Of a DNA stretch of 64,000 nucleotides, positions 42,412 to 50,665 are shown one piece after another. The notes under the pieces were generated by a model. The model made no database searches. It was given only the letters and a program-made list of their open reading frames with translations, and was not told the DNA's origin. Source of the stretch: Paraburkholderia franconis (lineage in GTDB: Bacteria; Pseudomonadota; Gammaproteobacteria; Burkholderiales; Burkholderiaceae); contig NZ_WHNP01000019.1 in assembly GCF_009362735.1 (NCBI RefSeq), positions 1-64,000 on the forward strand. The letters run 5' to 3'. The position numbers and the translations under genes are program-made. The stretch's first letter is position 1; each line of letters starts with the position of its first letter.

Positions 42412-42465
42412 TTGCAGGATCGCAACCATCTTGCACGAGACCACGAGTAAGGCATGGAGACAGTC

Positions 42466-43674
42466 ATGAGTGAGACAAACAGTAAAGGCGGGCGCGTGCT
42501 CGTGATCGGCGGCGGGATCGGCGGCCTTGCGGCAGCGCTGGCGCTCGCGCGTCAAGGCATTCGCGTGCAACTGCTCGAGCAGGCCGCCGAGATCAAGGAG
42601 ATCGGCGCCGGCATCCAGCTCGGCGCGAACGCGTTCAATGCGCTCGATGCGCTCGGCGTCGGCGAGGCGGCGCGCAGCCGCGCCGTGTTCACCGACTACA
42701 TGAAGCTGATGGATGCGCTCGACGCGAAGGAAATCGTGCGCATCGACGTCGGCGCGCCGTATCGCGCGCGCTTCGGCAATCCGTATGCGGTGATTCATCG
42801 CGCCGACATCCATCTGTCGATTCTCGAAGCCGTGCAGGATCATCCGCTGATCCAGTTCCGCACGAACACGCAGGTCTGCTCGCTCGAACAGGATGCAAGC
42901 GGCGTGACCGTCACCGATCAGCACGGCGAGCGTTATCGCGCGGATGCCGTGATCGGCTGCGACGGCGTGAAGTCGGCGATACGCAACACGCTGATCGGCG
43001 ACGATCATCGCGTGACGGGACACGTCGTGTATCGCGCCGTCGTCGAAGTCGACAACATGCCGAAGGATCTGCAGATCAATGCGCCCGTCGTGTGGGCCGG
43101 GCCGCATTGCCACCTCGTGCACTATCCGCTGCGCGGCGGCCAGCAATACAACCTCGTCGTCACGTTCCATAGTCGCGAGAAAGAGGAATGGGGCGTGCGC
43201 GAAGGCAGCAAGGAGGAAGTGCTGTCGTACTTCGAAGGCATTCATCCGCTGCCGCATCAGATGCTCGACCGGCCGACTTCATGGAAGCGCTGGGCCACGG
43301 CCGATCGCGAGCCTGTCGAGCGCTGGAGCTATGGACGCGCGACCGTGCTCGGCGACGCCGCGCATCCGATGACGCAATACCTCGCGCAAGGCGCCTGTCA
43401 GGCGCTGGAAGATGCCGTCACGCTCGGCGCTGCCGTCGCCGCCACCGATGGCGATTTCGAAGCGGCGTTCAAGCTGTACGAGACGGTGCGTATTCCGCGC
43501 ACTGCGCGCGTGCTGTACTCGACGCGCGAAATGGGCCGCATCTATCACGCGAAGGGCGTCGAGCGTCTGGTGCGCAATTCGCTGTGGGTCGGCCGCACGC
43601 AGGAGCAGTTCTACGATGCGTTGCAATGGCTGCATGGATGGCGCGCGGAAGATTGCTTGAAGAGCATCGCCTGA
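42466..43674 (+). CDS. 3-hydroxybenzoate 6-hydroxylase (FAD monooxygenase)
   Basis: A 402-aa group A flavoprotein monooxygenase: FAD-binding VLVIGGGIGGLAAALALARQG at the N-terminus, the DG motif in ADAVIGCDGVKSAIRNTL, and the second FAD motif TVLGDAAHPMTQYLAQGACQALEDA. With the gentisate genes next to it, the best assignment is NADH-dependent para-hydroxylation of 3-hydroxybenzoate to gentisate; salicylate 5-hydroxylation would use a different enzyme class. GGAG supports the ATG at 42466; an ATG at 42454 adds four residues. Confidence 0.9.
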   Translation: MSETNSKGGRVLVIGGGIGGLAAALALARQGIRVQLLEQAAEIKEIGAGIQLGANAFNALDALGVGEAARSRAVFTDYMKLMDALDAKEIVRIDVGAPYRARFGNPYAVIHRADIHLSILEAVQDHPLIQFRTNTQVCSLEQDASGVTVTDQHGERYRADAVIGCDGVKSAIRNTLIGDDHRVTGHVVYRAVVEVDNMPKDLQINAPVVWAGPHCHLVHYPLRGGQQYNLVVTFHSREKEEWGVREGSKEEVLSYFEGIHPLPHQMLDRPTSWKRWATADREPVERWSYGRATVLGDAAHPMTQYLAQGACQALEDAVTLGAAVAATDGDFEAAFKLYETVRIPRTARVLYSTREMGRIYHAKGVERLVRNSLWVGRTQEQFYDALQWLHGWRAEDCLKSIA

Positions 43675-43753
43675 AACGCGAAGTGAAATGAATGACGGGC
43701 GGCCCGCCAAAAAAATACAACGGACGCCGGCGTCTAACTGAAGGAGACAGGTG

Positions 43754-45118
43754 ATGGTGTACGCGCAGCCAGTCAACGTCACGGACGTAATCGACCGCAA
43801 TCCGGTTTCGCCGTTTCAGCTGACGATCGTCATGTTGTGTTTTCTGATCGTCGCGATCGATGGATTCGATACGGCATCGATCGGCTTCATCGCGCCCGTC
43901 ATTCGCGCGCAGTGGCAGTTGTCGCCGGCGCAGCTTGCGCCTGTGTTCGGCGCGGGGCTCGCGGGCTTGATGGCAGGCGCGCTTGTGTTCGGCCCGTTCG
44001 GCGATCGCGTGGGACGCAAGCGCCTGCTGCTCGCGTGCGTGCTGTGCTTCGGCGCTGCGAGTGCGGCGTCGGCGTGGTCGGGCGGACTGCATGAGCTGAT
44101 CGCGTGGCGCTTTCTCACGGGACTCGGTCTCGGCGGCGCGATGCCGAATGCGATCACGCTCACGTCAGAGTATTGCCCGGCGAGACGCCGCTCGTTTCTT
44201 GTCACGACGATGTTCTGCGGCTTCACGATCGGCTCGGCGCTGGGCGGCATCGTCGCGGCGGAACTGATCGAGCGTTTCGGCTGGCGCTCGGTGCTGCTGA
44301 CGGGCGGTGTCGCGCCGCTTCTGCTCGTGCCCCTGCTCGCGTGGCGGCTGCCCGAATCCGTGCGCTATCTCGTCAACGCGGGTAAGCGCGCGGAGCATGT
44401 GACGCGGCTGCTCGCGCGCATCGCGCCGCATGAAGATTTTTCGCAAGCGACGTTCGTCGCGCCGCATGGCGAGCCGGCGGGCTCGCCCGTCAGCCACCTG
44501 TTTCGCGCGGATCTGCTGCGCGGCACGCTGCTGCTGTGGCTGACGTTCTTCATGAGTCTGCTCGTGATCTATCTGTTGTCGAGCTGGCTGCCGACGCTTC
44601 TGCGCACGACAGGCGTTTCGCTGCATACGGCGGCGCTCGTGACGGCGATGTTCCAGGTCGGCGGTTCGGTTGGCGCGATCGTGCTCGGCTGGCTGATGGA
44701 CCGCTTCAATCCGCATTACGTGCTGGCGCTCGGCTATGCGCTGGCGGGGCTCTTCACGGCGGCCATCGGCAGTCTTGCCGCGTCGCCGTGGCTCGCGGCG
44801 CTGGCTGTGTTCGCGGCGGGCTTTTGCGTGTCGGGTTCGCAAGTGGGCGCGAATGCATTGTCGGCCGTGTTCTACCCGACCAACTGCCGCGCGACGGGCG
44901 TCAGTTGGGCGAACGGAATCGGACGTAGCGGATCGGTCGTCGGTTCGCTGGCGGGCGGCGCGATGCTGGCGGCAGGGCTGCCGCTGCCGGCGATGTTCGT
45001 GCTCATCGCGATACCCGCGGTCGTTGCTGCCGCGTCGATCTTCGTGCTGGGTGCGTGGGCGATGCGGGATGTGCGCGGCGAGACGCTGGATACGCTTGCG
45101 CCGGAGCAGATGGGCTGA
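43754..45118 (+). CDS. MFS aromatic-acid transporter, likely 3-hydroxybenzoate uptake
   Basis: A 454-aa major-facilitator protein with 12 predicted TM segments. It has the marks of the aromatic acid:H+ symporter family: acidic DGFD in TM1 (VAIDGFDTASIGFI), the loop motif GPFGDRVGRKR between TM2 and TM3, and GLGLGGAMPNAITLTSEYCPARRR. AGGAGAC lies upstream of the ATG. It is the last gene of the gentisate cluster and presumably imports its substrate. A GGCGCGTGCACGCGCC palindrome follows the stop codon. Confidence 0.92.
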   Translation: MVYAQPVNVTDVIDRNPVSPFQLTIVMLCFLIVAIDGFDTASIGFIAPVIRAQWQLSPAQLAPVFGAGLAGLMAGALVFGPFGDRVGRKRLLLACVLCFGAASAASAWSGGLHELIAWRFLTGLGLGGAMPNAITLTSEYCPARRRSFLVTTMFCGFTIGSALGGIVAAELIERFGWRSVLLTGGVAPLLLVPLLAWRLPESVRYLVNAGKRAEHVTRLLARIAPHEDFSQATFVAPHGEPAGSPVSHLFRADLLRGTLLLWLTFFMSLLVIYLLSSWLPTLLRTTGVSLHTAALVTAMFQVGGSVGAIVLGWLMDRFNPHYVLALGYALAGLFTAAIGSLAASPWLAALAVFAAGFCVSGSQVGANALSAVFYPTNCRATGVSWANGIGRSGSVVGSLAGGAMLAAGLPLPAMFVLIAIPAVVAAASIFVLGAWAMRDVRGETLDTLAPEQMG

Positions 45119-45162
45119 TCGACATGATCGCGGCGCGTGCACGCGCCAGGACTACGTCACGC

Positions 45163-45765
45163 TCACCGCGAAATCCACCCACGCCCGATCGGCCACGCGA
45201 GCAACTTGCGATAGAGCGCGATCAGCACGCCCATCATCGCTTCGCCGGCCGACGACCAAAGCGGCGTCACAACGACGAACGCTGCGCATGCAATCACGAC
45301 TGCGCCCGCCATATCGAACGGAAAGTGCACACCGATAAACACGCGCGCCCACGCAACCGCCAGCCCGGCCACGAGCATTAGCGCGCCGTACCATCGAACG
45401 CGAGCCAGCAGCAGTGTCAGCGCGACGCTGGCGAATACCGTGCCGTGGTCGCTGGGAAACGACGAATCAGCGACATGTTCGACGAACGTATGGCCGAGCC
45501 CGATCATGAAGGGCCGTGGATGCATCCAGTAAAGCCCGATGATCTGATTGCACCCGAGTGCAAGCAGCGCGACGCAGCATGCGCGCACGGCCGCTGCGCG
45601 CTGGTGCTGGCCGCCGAACAGCCACAGCACGGCGAGCGTCAGCGGAACGAGATAGATAACGTAATCGGCGATCGCAATCGCGATGTCGATTTGCCCGCGC
45701 GGCGTCGAGGCCGTCGCGTTGATCATCAGAAAGAGCGCCTGATTGAATGTTTCGAGTGTATGCAT
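45163..45765 (-). CDS. PAP2-family membrane phosphatase (undecaprenyl-diphosphatase-like)
   Basis: A 200-aa protein with about five TM segments and the three PAP2 motifs: GLYWMHPRPF (motif 1, ending in RP), SSFPSDHGTVFAS (motif 2, PSDH) and RVFIGVHFPFDMAGA (motif 3). Such proteins of about 200 aa (BcrC/PgpB type) dephosphorylate undecaprenyl diphosphate or related lipids in the periplasm. The ATG at 45765 is the likely start (a GTG-type start 12 codons upstream is possible). Convergent with the MFS gene. Confidence 0.85.
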   Translation of the reverse strand: MHTLETFNQALFLMINATASTPRGQIDIAIAIADYVIYLVPLTLAVLWLFGGQHQRAAAVRACCVALLALGCNQIIGLYWMHPRPFMIGLGHTFVEHVADSSFPSDHGTVFASVALTLLLARVRWYGALMLVAGLAVAWARVFIGVHFPFDMAGAVVIACAAFVVVTPLWSSAGEAMMGVLIALYRKLLAWPIGRGWISR

Positions 45766-45974
45766 GCTGCGATCGTGTCGATGAACGGAGCTGCCTGACA
45801 AGGAAGGCAGAAGAAAGGAAGGCAGAAGAACGGCCCAATCGTACCGGCCGAAACTTATGTCACGCTTAGGCGTTCAGAACGGCGCTCCGACGCGCTGCCT
45901 ATCCGCGCAGGGCATTGATGGCGCCTCACGCCACCGCCATCGGGTGAACGGAGTATTCTTTCGATGGGCTTGCA

Positions 45975-46000
45975 AAAGACGGCGTCATCGCCGTCTTTTT
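45975..46000 (+). terminator. Strong terminator hairpin in a divergent intergenic region
   Basis: AAAGACGGCG (45975-45984), loop TCAT, CGCCGTCTTT (45989-45998) followed by TT: a perfect 10-bp stem with A-run and U-run, so active in both directions. It stands between two divergent gene starts (PAP2 phosphatase and AraC regulator), not after an annotated gene. It may terminate a small RNA encoded in 45800-45975. Confidence 0.7.
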
Positions 46001-46032
46001 AGCTACGTGCCGAAATCGAATGGCGGTGCTTC

Positions 46033-47040
46033 ATGGATGCGGTCTCCGATGTGTTGCGTGTCGTGCGTCTGTCCGGCGCAGTCTATCTGCACGCTGAACT
46101 GACGGCGCCGTGGTGTCTGATCGGCCACGCCGATCAGACGTTGTGCACCGCCTGGCTGCCACGAGCGGATCGCGTGGTCTCCTATCATCTGATCACGGAA
46201 GGGACCTGCTGGGCGCATCTTCCCGACCGCGCCGATCCCGCCATCTGCGTGAGCGCGGGCGAACTGCTCGTCGTGCCGCAAGGCGAGGCGCACATCATGG
46301 GAAGCGCGCTCGATCTCGCGCCCGTGCCGGCGGGACCGCTCCTCGAATCGCAGCTCGATACCACACCGGGCGAACTGCTGAATCTCTCGCATGGCGGCGG
46401 CGGCGCGCCCACGCGCATCCTGTGCGGCTTTCTTGCTTGCGACGACGCGCTGAGCAATCCCGTGCTCGGCTCGCTGCCGCGCCTCTTCAAGGTTGATGTG
46501 CGCAACGATCCGCAGTCGGCGTGGCTCGAAGCATCGCTGCGCTTCGCCGCCTCCGAGGCCGCGCAATCGCGCGCGGGCAGCGCGATCGTTCTCGCACGGC
46601 TGTCGGAACTGCTGTTCGTGTGGGCCGTGCGACGCTGCATCGACGACTTGCCAGCCGAACGCAAGAACTGGCTCGCGGGCGTGAAGGACCGGTTCGTCGG
46701 CCGCGCGCTGTCGATGCTGCACGCGCAACCGTCATACGACTGGACCGTCGACGAGCTTGCGCGGAAAGTCGGTCTGTCGCGCTCCGCATTTTCACATCGT
46801 TTCAGCGATCTGCTCGGGCAGCCGCCGATGCAATATCTCGCGCGTTGGCGTCTGATCGTCGCGGCGCAGGAGCTGTCGTACAGCAGCAAGGCGATTGCGG
46901 CGATCGCCGAGCAGGTCGGCTACGAATCGGAATCGGCGTTCCATCGCGCGTTCAGGCGCGAGTTCGGCATGCCGCCCGCGGCGTGGCGAAAGCGTCATAG
47001 CCATGTCGACGGCGCCGAGGTCATCGCCGAAAGCCAGTAA
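46033..47040 (+). CDS. AraC-family transcriptional regulator (cupin_6 type)
   Basis: A 335-aa regulator. The N-terminal ~190 residues are the cupin-like AraC_binding_2/cupin_6 domain (YHLITEGTCWAHLP, SAGELLVVPQGEAH, ILCGFLACDD). The C-terminal ~100 residues hold two helix-turn-helices (DWTVDELARKVGLSRSAFSHRF and KAIAAIAEQVGYESESAFHRAFRREFG followed by PPAAWR). This subfamily often sits beside SDR or oxidoreductase genes it controls; the SDR operon 1 kb downstream is a possible target. Its 3' end overlaps the convergent gene by 46 bp. Confidence 0.92.
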   Translation: MDAVSDVLRVVRLSGAVYLHAELTAPWCLIGHADQTLCTAWLPRADRVVSYHLITEGTCWAHLPDRADPAICVSAGELLVVPQGEAHIMGSALDLAPVPAGPLLESQLDTTPGELLNLSHGGGGAPTRILCGFLACDDALSNPVLGSLPRLFKVDVRNDPQSAWLEASLRFAASEAAQSRAGSAIVLARLSELLFVWAVRRCIDDLPAERKNWLAGVKDRFVGRALSMLHAQPSYDWTVDELARKVGLSRSAFSHRFSDLLGQPPMQYLARWRLIVAAQELSYSSKAIAAIAEQVGYESESAFHRAFRREFGMPPAAWRKRHSHVDGAEVIAESQ

Positions 47041-47534
47041 CGTTGCTGCCAATCGACCGGCGTTCGCGCGGCGCGCATCGGGCTCACTGTGGGTGTAATG
47101 CATGAAGGCTTGCGCAACGTAAAACCGCGCGGGTCGATGCGCGTGACGCGGACAATGACCGCGCGCCGCATCGCTCGCATCCGCGTCGAAGGCGATGGAT
47201 GCAAACGGCTTCCGATGTCATGCATCAACCGGCGCATCGCGGCGTGCCATGCGAGCGGATCGAGTATCCGGGTGCCGCGCAGCGACTTCAATAACGACAG
47301 CGCGGTGCCGAGTTCCCGCATATGTCTGCCGTGATCGTTGTTCAGCTGACGCAGCGCCGCATAGCAGGCATCCCAGCCGACATGCGAATGCACATGCAGC
47401 AGCGCGAGCAACAACACGGGCGGCAAGAGCGCGAGGCCGCCTTGCATCAGCGCATCGCCTTGCAGTTGCAGCAGGAGTTGCTCGTATGGGTCTTCGCTGA
47501 TGGAGCGTCGGCGCGGGTCCGGCAGATGATGCAT
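46995..47534 (-). CDS. Hypothetical protein, convergent overlap with AraC gene
   Basis: A 179-aa frame with AGGAGA upstream of its ATG. Residues 1-115 look like a genuine helical protein (SEDPYEQLLLQLQGDALMQGG, a hydrophobic ALLPPVLLLALLHVHSHVG, and CYAALRQLNNDHGRHMRELG). The last 60 residues are Arg/Pro-rich and run antisense over the end of the AraC gene, so an in-frame extension caused by a lost stop is possible. No family recognised. Confidence 0.55.
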   Translation of the reverse strand: MHHLPDPRRRSISEDPYEQLLLQLQGDALMQGGLALLPPVLLLALLHVHSHVGWDACYAALRQLNNDHGRHMRELGTALSLLKSLRGTRILDPLAWHAAMRRLMHDIGSRLHPSPSTRMRAMRRAVIVRVTRIDPRGFTLRKPSCITPTVSPMRAARTPVDWQQRYWLSAMTSAPSTWL

Positions 47535-47973
47535 GACAGGGTCTCCTCGTTCGCAAGGGGCGCGTTTTTGTCGCCGATAGCCGGTGATGCATCGCATCCG
47601 GTCACGGCGACGGAAAAGGCAGGACACCCTGATTTCAGAAGACCTTGCTGCCCGACGTTAAGAAACGCGCTTGCTGCAACAGATGATTCATGGTGCTCGA
47701 TGCCGTCTTGTGAATCACTATGAGGCCGCGCATGCGAATGACCATTGCCCTTGCGTCGCGCCTCTTTGTCCGATCGTCCTGTTTTCGTGGGTGCGTCGAG
47801 CGGACTCATATTGCAAGCGGCGCACGGCAAGACAGCACGCAAACCGCGCCGGACGCGCCGCATAGCGTTGACGCGACCGCCCTTTAGTTATTCTTGACGT
47901 GCGCTTTCGTTTCGATTGCTCTAAAACTGGTCTGTGGACCTGGCGTCTGCGTCGACTAAAAAGGAGTGGTCAT
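47535..47973. other. Intergenic region, promoter of the catalase-like/SDR operon
   Basis: 439 bp between a leftward hypothetical gene and the rightward 63-aa gene. TTGACG at about 47895 and a following A/T-rich patch (GCTCTAAAAC) hint at a promoter, but the spacing is not ideal. No ORF with a ribosome binding site was found inside. Confidence 0.4.
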
Positions 47974-48165
47974 ATGAATGCTCAAGGCGGTAACACTGTC
48001 GGCGCGAGCGAGCCGTGCGACAACACCGTCTTCGATCCTTCGCATCTCGCGGAGGGCATCGGCTTTCCGCCCGACGAAATCTTCGCGGCGCGCAGCAACG
48101 CGCATGGCATTTCGTTTTCGAAGCGGCATGAGACGGACAAAGATTTGGGAGCGCGTACTTCATGA
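47974..48165 (+). CDS. 63-aa protein resembling the C-terminal segment of a catalase-like protein
   Basis: A short gene with an excellent ribosome binding site (AAAAGGAG). The stretch VFDPSHLAEGIGFPPDEIFAARSNAHGISFSKR follows the pattern seen near the C-terminus of catalase-family (SrpA-type) proteins, F-(D/N)-P..L..GI..(S/P)-D-(E/D)..R..AYG.S..R. There is no catalytic domain. The stop codon overlaps the SDR start by four bases (ATGA), so the two are translationally coupled. It is either a conserved mini-protein or a relic kept in the operon. Confidence 0.7.
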   Translation: MNAQGGNTVGASEPCDNTVFDPSHLAEGIGFPPDEIFAARSNAHGISFSKRHETDKDLGARTS

Positions 48166-48863
48166 ACAGTCTCGACGGAACCATCGTCGCCGTGACGGGC
48201 GCCTTCGGCAGCCTGGGTCTCGGCACGGCGAACTTGCTGGCGCAGCGCGGCGCGAAAGTCGCGCTCATCGGACGCGGAGCGGCGCCCACGGACCTGCCCG
48301 CGCCGCTCGCGCAGGCCTGCATCGCGAGCGCTGTCGATCTCGCGGAACCAGAAGCCGCCCAACGTGCGATCGATTCGATCGCGGACCGGTTCGGCGGCCT
48401 GAACGCGCTCGTCAACGTGGCGGGCGGCTTCAGTTGGGAGACGGTCGCCGATGGCAGCGCGCAGACCTGGGAGCGAATGTTCGACGTGAACGTGAAGACG
48501 ACGCTGAACGCATCGAAAGCGGCGCTTGCGCATCTGACCGCGGTGGCGGGCGGCCGCATCGTCAATGTCGGCGCGATGGCTGCGTTGAAAGCGGGAATGG
48601 GGATGGGCGCTTACGCGGCGTCGAAGGCTGCCGTGATGCGTTTGACGGAAGCGCTTGCCGAAGAACTCAAGGACAAGGGCGCGACCGTCAATGCGATCTT
48701 GCCGAGCATCATCGATACGCCGCAGAACCGTGCCGACATGCCCGACGCCGATTTCACGCGCTGGGTGACACCGGAGCAGATCGCCGCGGTGATCGCGTTC
48801 CTGCTGTCGAAAGAGGCGCAGTGCATCACAGGGGCGCTGATTCCGGTCGCCGGACGTGTTTGA
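48162..48863 (+). CDS. Short-chain dehydrogenase/reductase
   Basis: A 233-aa classical SDR: cofactor motif TGAFGSLGLG near the N-terminus, NVAGG (NNAG equivalent), catalytic Ser region GRIVNVGAMAAL and the YAASK active-site tetrad, then LPSIIDTPQNRADMP and a TGALIPVAGR end. It is the second gene of an operon, overlapping the preceding 63-aa gene by ATGA. The substrate is unknown. A UUCG-loop terminator lies about 270 bp downstream. Confidence 0.9.
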   Translation: MNSLDGTIVAVTGAFGSLGLGTANLLAQRGAKVALIGRGAAPTDLPAPLAQACIASAVDLAEPEAAQRAIDSIADRFGGLNALVNVAGGFSWETVADGSAQTWERMFDVNVKTTLNASKAALAHLTAVAGGRIVNVGAMAALKAGMGMGAYAASKAAVMRLTEALAEELKDKGATVNAILPSIIDTPQNRADMPDADFTRWVTPEQIAAVIAFLLSKEAQCITGALIPVAGRV

Positions 48864-48880
48864 ACCTATCGCCCTGCATG

Positions 48881-49033
48881 ATGAGCAATTTCCAGCATGC
48901 GGGCGATTGGAGCAGCCCGCACGCGAAGGTGCAGTCCACGCTCGATCCGCTCGTGCGCGCGAACTACAAGGATCGCTCCGGTGCGGCGGTCGGCTATCTG
49001 ACGGCAGACCCCACCTCGATCAAGCCGGCTTGA
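48881..49033 (+). CDS. Possible 50-aa protein after the SDR gene
   Basis: A 50-codon frame of protein-like composition (MSNFQHAGDWSSPHAKVQST, then LDPLVRANYKDRSGAAVGYL) 17 bp after the SDR stop. There is no clear ribosome binding site, but it is in the same direction and could be read by coupling. It ends before the terminator at 49131. Confidence 0.4.
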   Translation: MSNFQHAGDWSSPHAKVQSTLDPLVRANYKDRSGAAVGYLTADPTSIKPA

Positions 49034-49123
49034 CGGCAACGCTCGCAGCGGTCCCGTCAAGACGCATCACGGGGAAATTGATGACGCTTCGGGCCGAAAC
49101 GAAAGGCATGGCTCTCACGCGGT

Positions 49124-49267
49124 TCATCGACCCCTCTTCGGAGGGGCCTTTTTATCGCCGCACACTTTTGCGCAACGCTTGTACTGCTTGCGCAACTCGG
49201 CGATCTTCGCCGCGACACTCGCCAGAATGCCGAGCGCACCGATTGTTTCGACCAACGCGGAAAGCAT
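49124..49267 (-). CDS. 47-aa small protein with hydrophobic N-terminus
   Basis: A 47-codon gene found by direct reading of the minus strand: MLSALVETIGALGILASVAA followed by KIAELRKQYKRCAKVCGDKK and a Pro/Arg/Lys end. GAAGAGGAGA lies 6 nt upstream of the ATG, one of the best ribosome binding sites in the window. The N-terminal helix could be membrane-associated; two cysteines follow in a basic stretch. Its last codons form one arm of a bidirectional hairpin. Function unknown. Confidence 0.7.
   Translation of the reverse strand: MLSALVETIGALGILASVAAKIAELRKQYKRCAKVCGDKKAPPKRGR
49131..49153 (+). terminator. UUCG-tetraloop terminator of the SDR operon
   Basis: CCCCTC-TTCG-GAGGGG followed by CC and five T: a very stable tetraloop stem with U-run on the plus strand. 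The opposite arm overlaps the coding end of the leftward 47-aa gene. Confidence 0.85.
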
Positions 49268-49871
49268 GAACGTCTCCTCTTCACGGGCGATGGGTGCCGG
49301 CAACGTGAGACTGGAGCGTAATGCCCTTGCGTGCCGCTCACAATCTGGAAGTTCCGGACCCAGACTTCGCCGCTACCGAAGCATCACGTGCGCGCGAAGC
49401 AGGGCATGCGCAAACGGATGCGTCGATGAAGAGGAGGACGATTCACGCGACGCATGATTTGAATGTCGATACGCGCGGCAGGTTTCGTCTGAACGTTGGC
49501 TTGCCCACGGTGCAGCGCGCATTTGTCGGCGATACTGTGCTCGCGCACGGGGAAGCTTGCGCATCACGACAAGTCGAAAGAGGCAAAGCGTTGTGGCGTC
49601 TGCAAGCCACCAGCGCCACGCGGCGCGAACCTTTGCCGAACATCTGGCCTTGCGGCGCCGCCCGGCACTTCGGCCTCAAAAACCAAAGACTGAACGCCGG
49701 CTCTGGCCGGCGTTTTCTTCATCGCGTGCCGTGCGGCGCGGTAGCGGATCAAAGGACAACACAGCGGATAGCCCGACGCCGATCGCCCGCGCATTGCAGC
49801 ATTACTGCGTGCGGATCGCGCATCGCCGGTAGTATCTGGGTTTGGCTTGCGCCTTCGCTCCCTATCCGTCG
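49268..49871. other. Intergenic region with an orphan terminator
   Basis: About 600 bp between the 47-aa gene and plsC. A frame from a TTG at 49496 ends at 49693, exactly at a terminator, but lacks a ribosome binding site and a recognisable domain. Other frames are Arg-rich shadows. Confidence 0.4.
49693..49716 (+). terminator. Rho-independent terminator without an assigned gene
   Basis: AACGCCGGC, loop TCTG, GCCGGCGTT followed by TT: a perfect 9-bp stem with a short U-run on the plus strand. The nearest confident rightward gene ends over 650 bp upstream and already has its own terminator, so something transcribed in 49300-49690 may end here. Confidence 0.65.
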
Positions 49872-50594
49872 ATGCCACATAACATGCGCGCTGTGCTCAA
49901 CAAATGGCTTTTCATCGTCTACCTGCTGGGCAGCGGAACGATCTGGTCCACGGTGATGCTGCTGCTCTACCCGTTTGTCGGCCGCTCGGGCCGTTATTCG
50001 CTCGCGGCGTTATGGTGCCGCGCGCTGGTGCGGGTGATGCGCGTGTTGCCTGGCATCCGCTGCTCGATAGAAGGCCTGGAGCATCTGCCGAAAGAACCGT
50101 CGATCATCCTCTGCCGGCACGAGTCGACATGGGAGACGCTCGCGTTTCTCGCGCTCTTTCCGCGCCGGATCAGCTTCGTGTTCAAGCAGGATCTTTTGCG
50201 CATCCCGTTCTTCGGCTGGGTGCTGAAGGGACTCGACATGGTGAGTCTCGACCGCGGCTCGCCGCGGCAGGCACATGTCGCCGTCACGCGCGAAGCAGCG
50301 GAGCGCCTTGCGAAAGGCGATGTCGTCGTGATCTTTCCGGAAGGCACGCGCGTGCAGCATGATGCGCCCGTCAGGCTGACATCGGGCGGCGTGCGCCTCG
50401 CGTGCGCAACGGGCGCGATGATCGTGCCCGTGGTGCACAACGCGGGCAAGGTGTGGCCCGCGAAAGGCTGGCCGACGGGGGCGGGACACATCCGTGTCGT
50501 CGTCGGTCCTACGCTGTCGCCTGCCGAGCGATCGCCGCAGGAACTGATTCACGACGTTCACGACTGGATGCAGTCGGAGCTGAAGAAGCTCTAG
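49872..50594 (+). CDS. 1-acyl-sn-glycerol-3-phosphate acyltransferase (PlsC family)
   Basis: A 240-aa membrane acyltransferase. An N-terminal hydrophobic region (about residues 10-40) is followed by the catalytic motif CRHESTWET, an H-x4-E variant of the usual H-x4-D. Then come the acceptor-site motifs FVFKQDLLRIPFFGWVLK and IFPEGTR, and a VPVVHNAGKVWP block. It acylates lysophosphatidic acid in phospholipid synthesis or a related lipid. The ATG at 49872 is used; the frame is open further upstream through low-quality sequence. Confidence 0.9.
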   Translation: MPHNMRAVLNKWLFIVYLLGSGTIWSTVMLLLYPFVGRSGRYSLAALWCRALVRVMRVLPGIRCSIEGLEHLPKEPSIILCRHESTWETLAFLALFPRRISFVFKQDLLRIPFFGWVLKGLDMVSLDRGSPRQAHVAVTREAAERLAKGDVVVIFPEGTRVQHDAPVRLTSGGVRLACATGAMIVPVVHNAGKVWPAKGWPTGAGHIRVVVGPTLSPAERSPQELIHDVHDWMQSELKKL

Positions 50595-50665
50595 CGCGGG
50601 CCTTTCGCATCGTGCCACGCGAAGGCCGGGTCGCCGGATCGCGCGCCGCGTGACGCGCTAGCTGC

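Noticed and set aside
41473-43257. 594-aa open frame on the minus strand
   Set aside because: Antisense to the isomerase and hydroxylase genes, whose motifs are unambiguous; no domain in the shadow frame.
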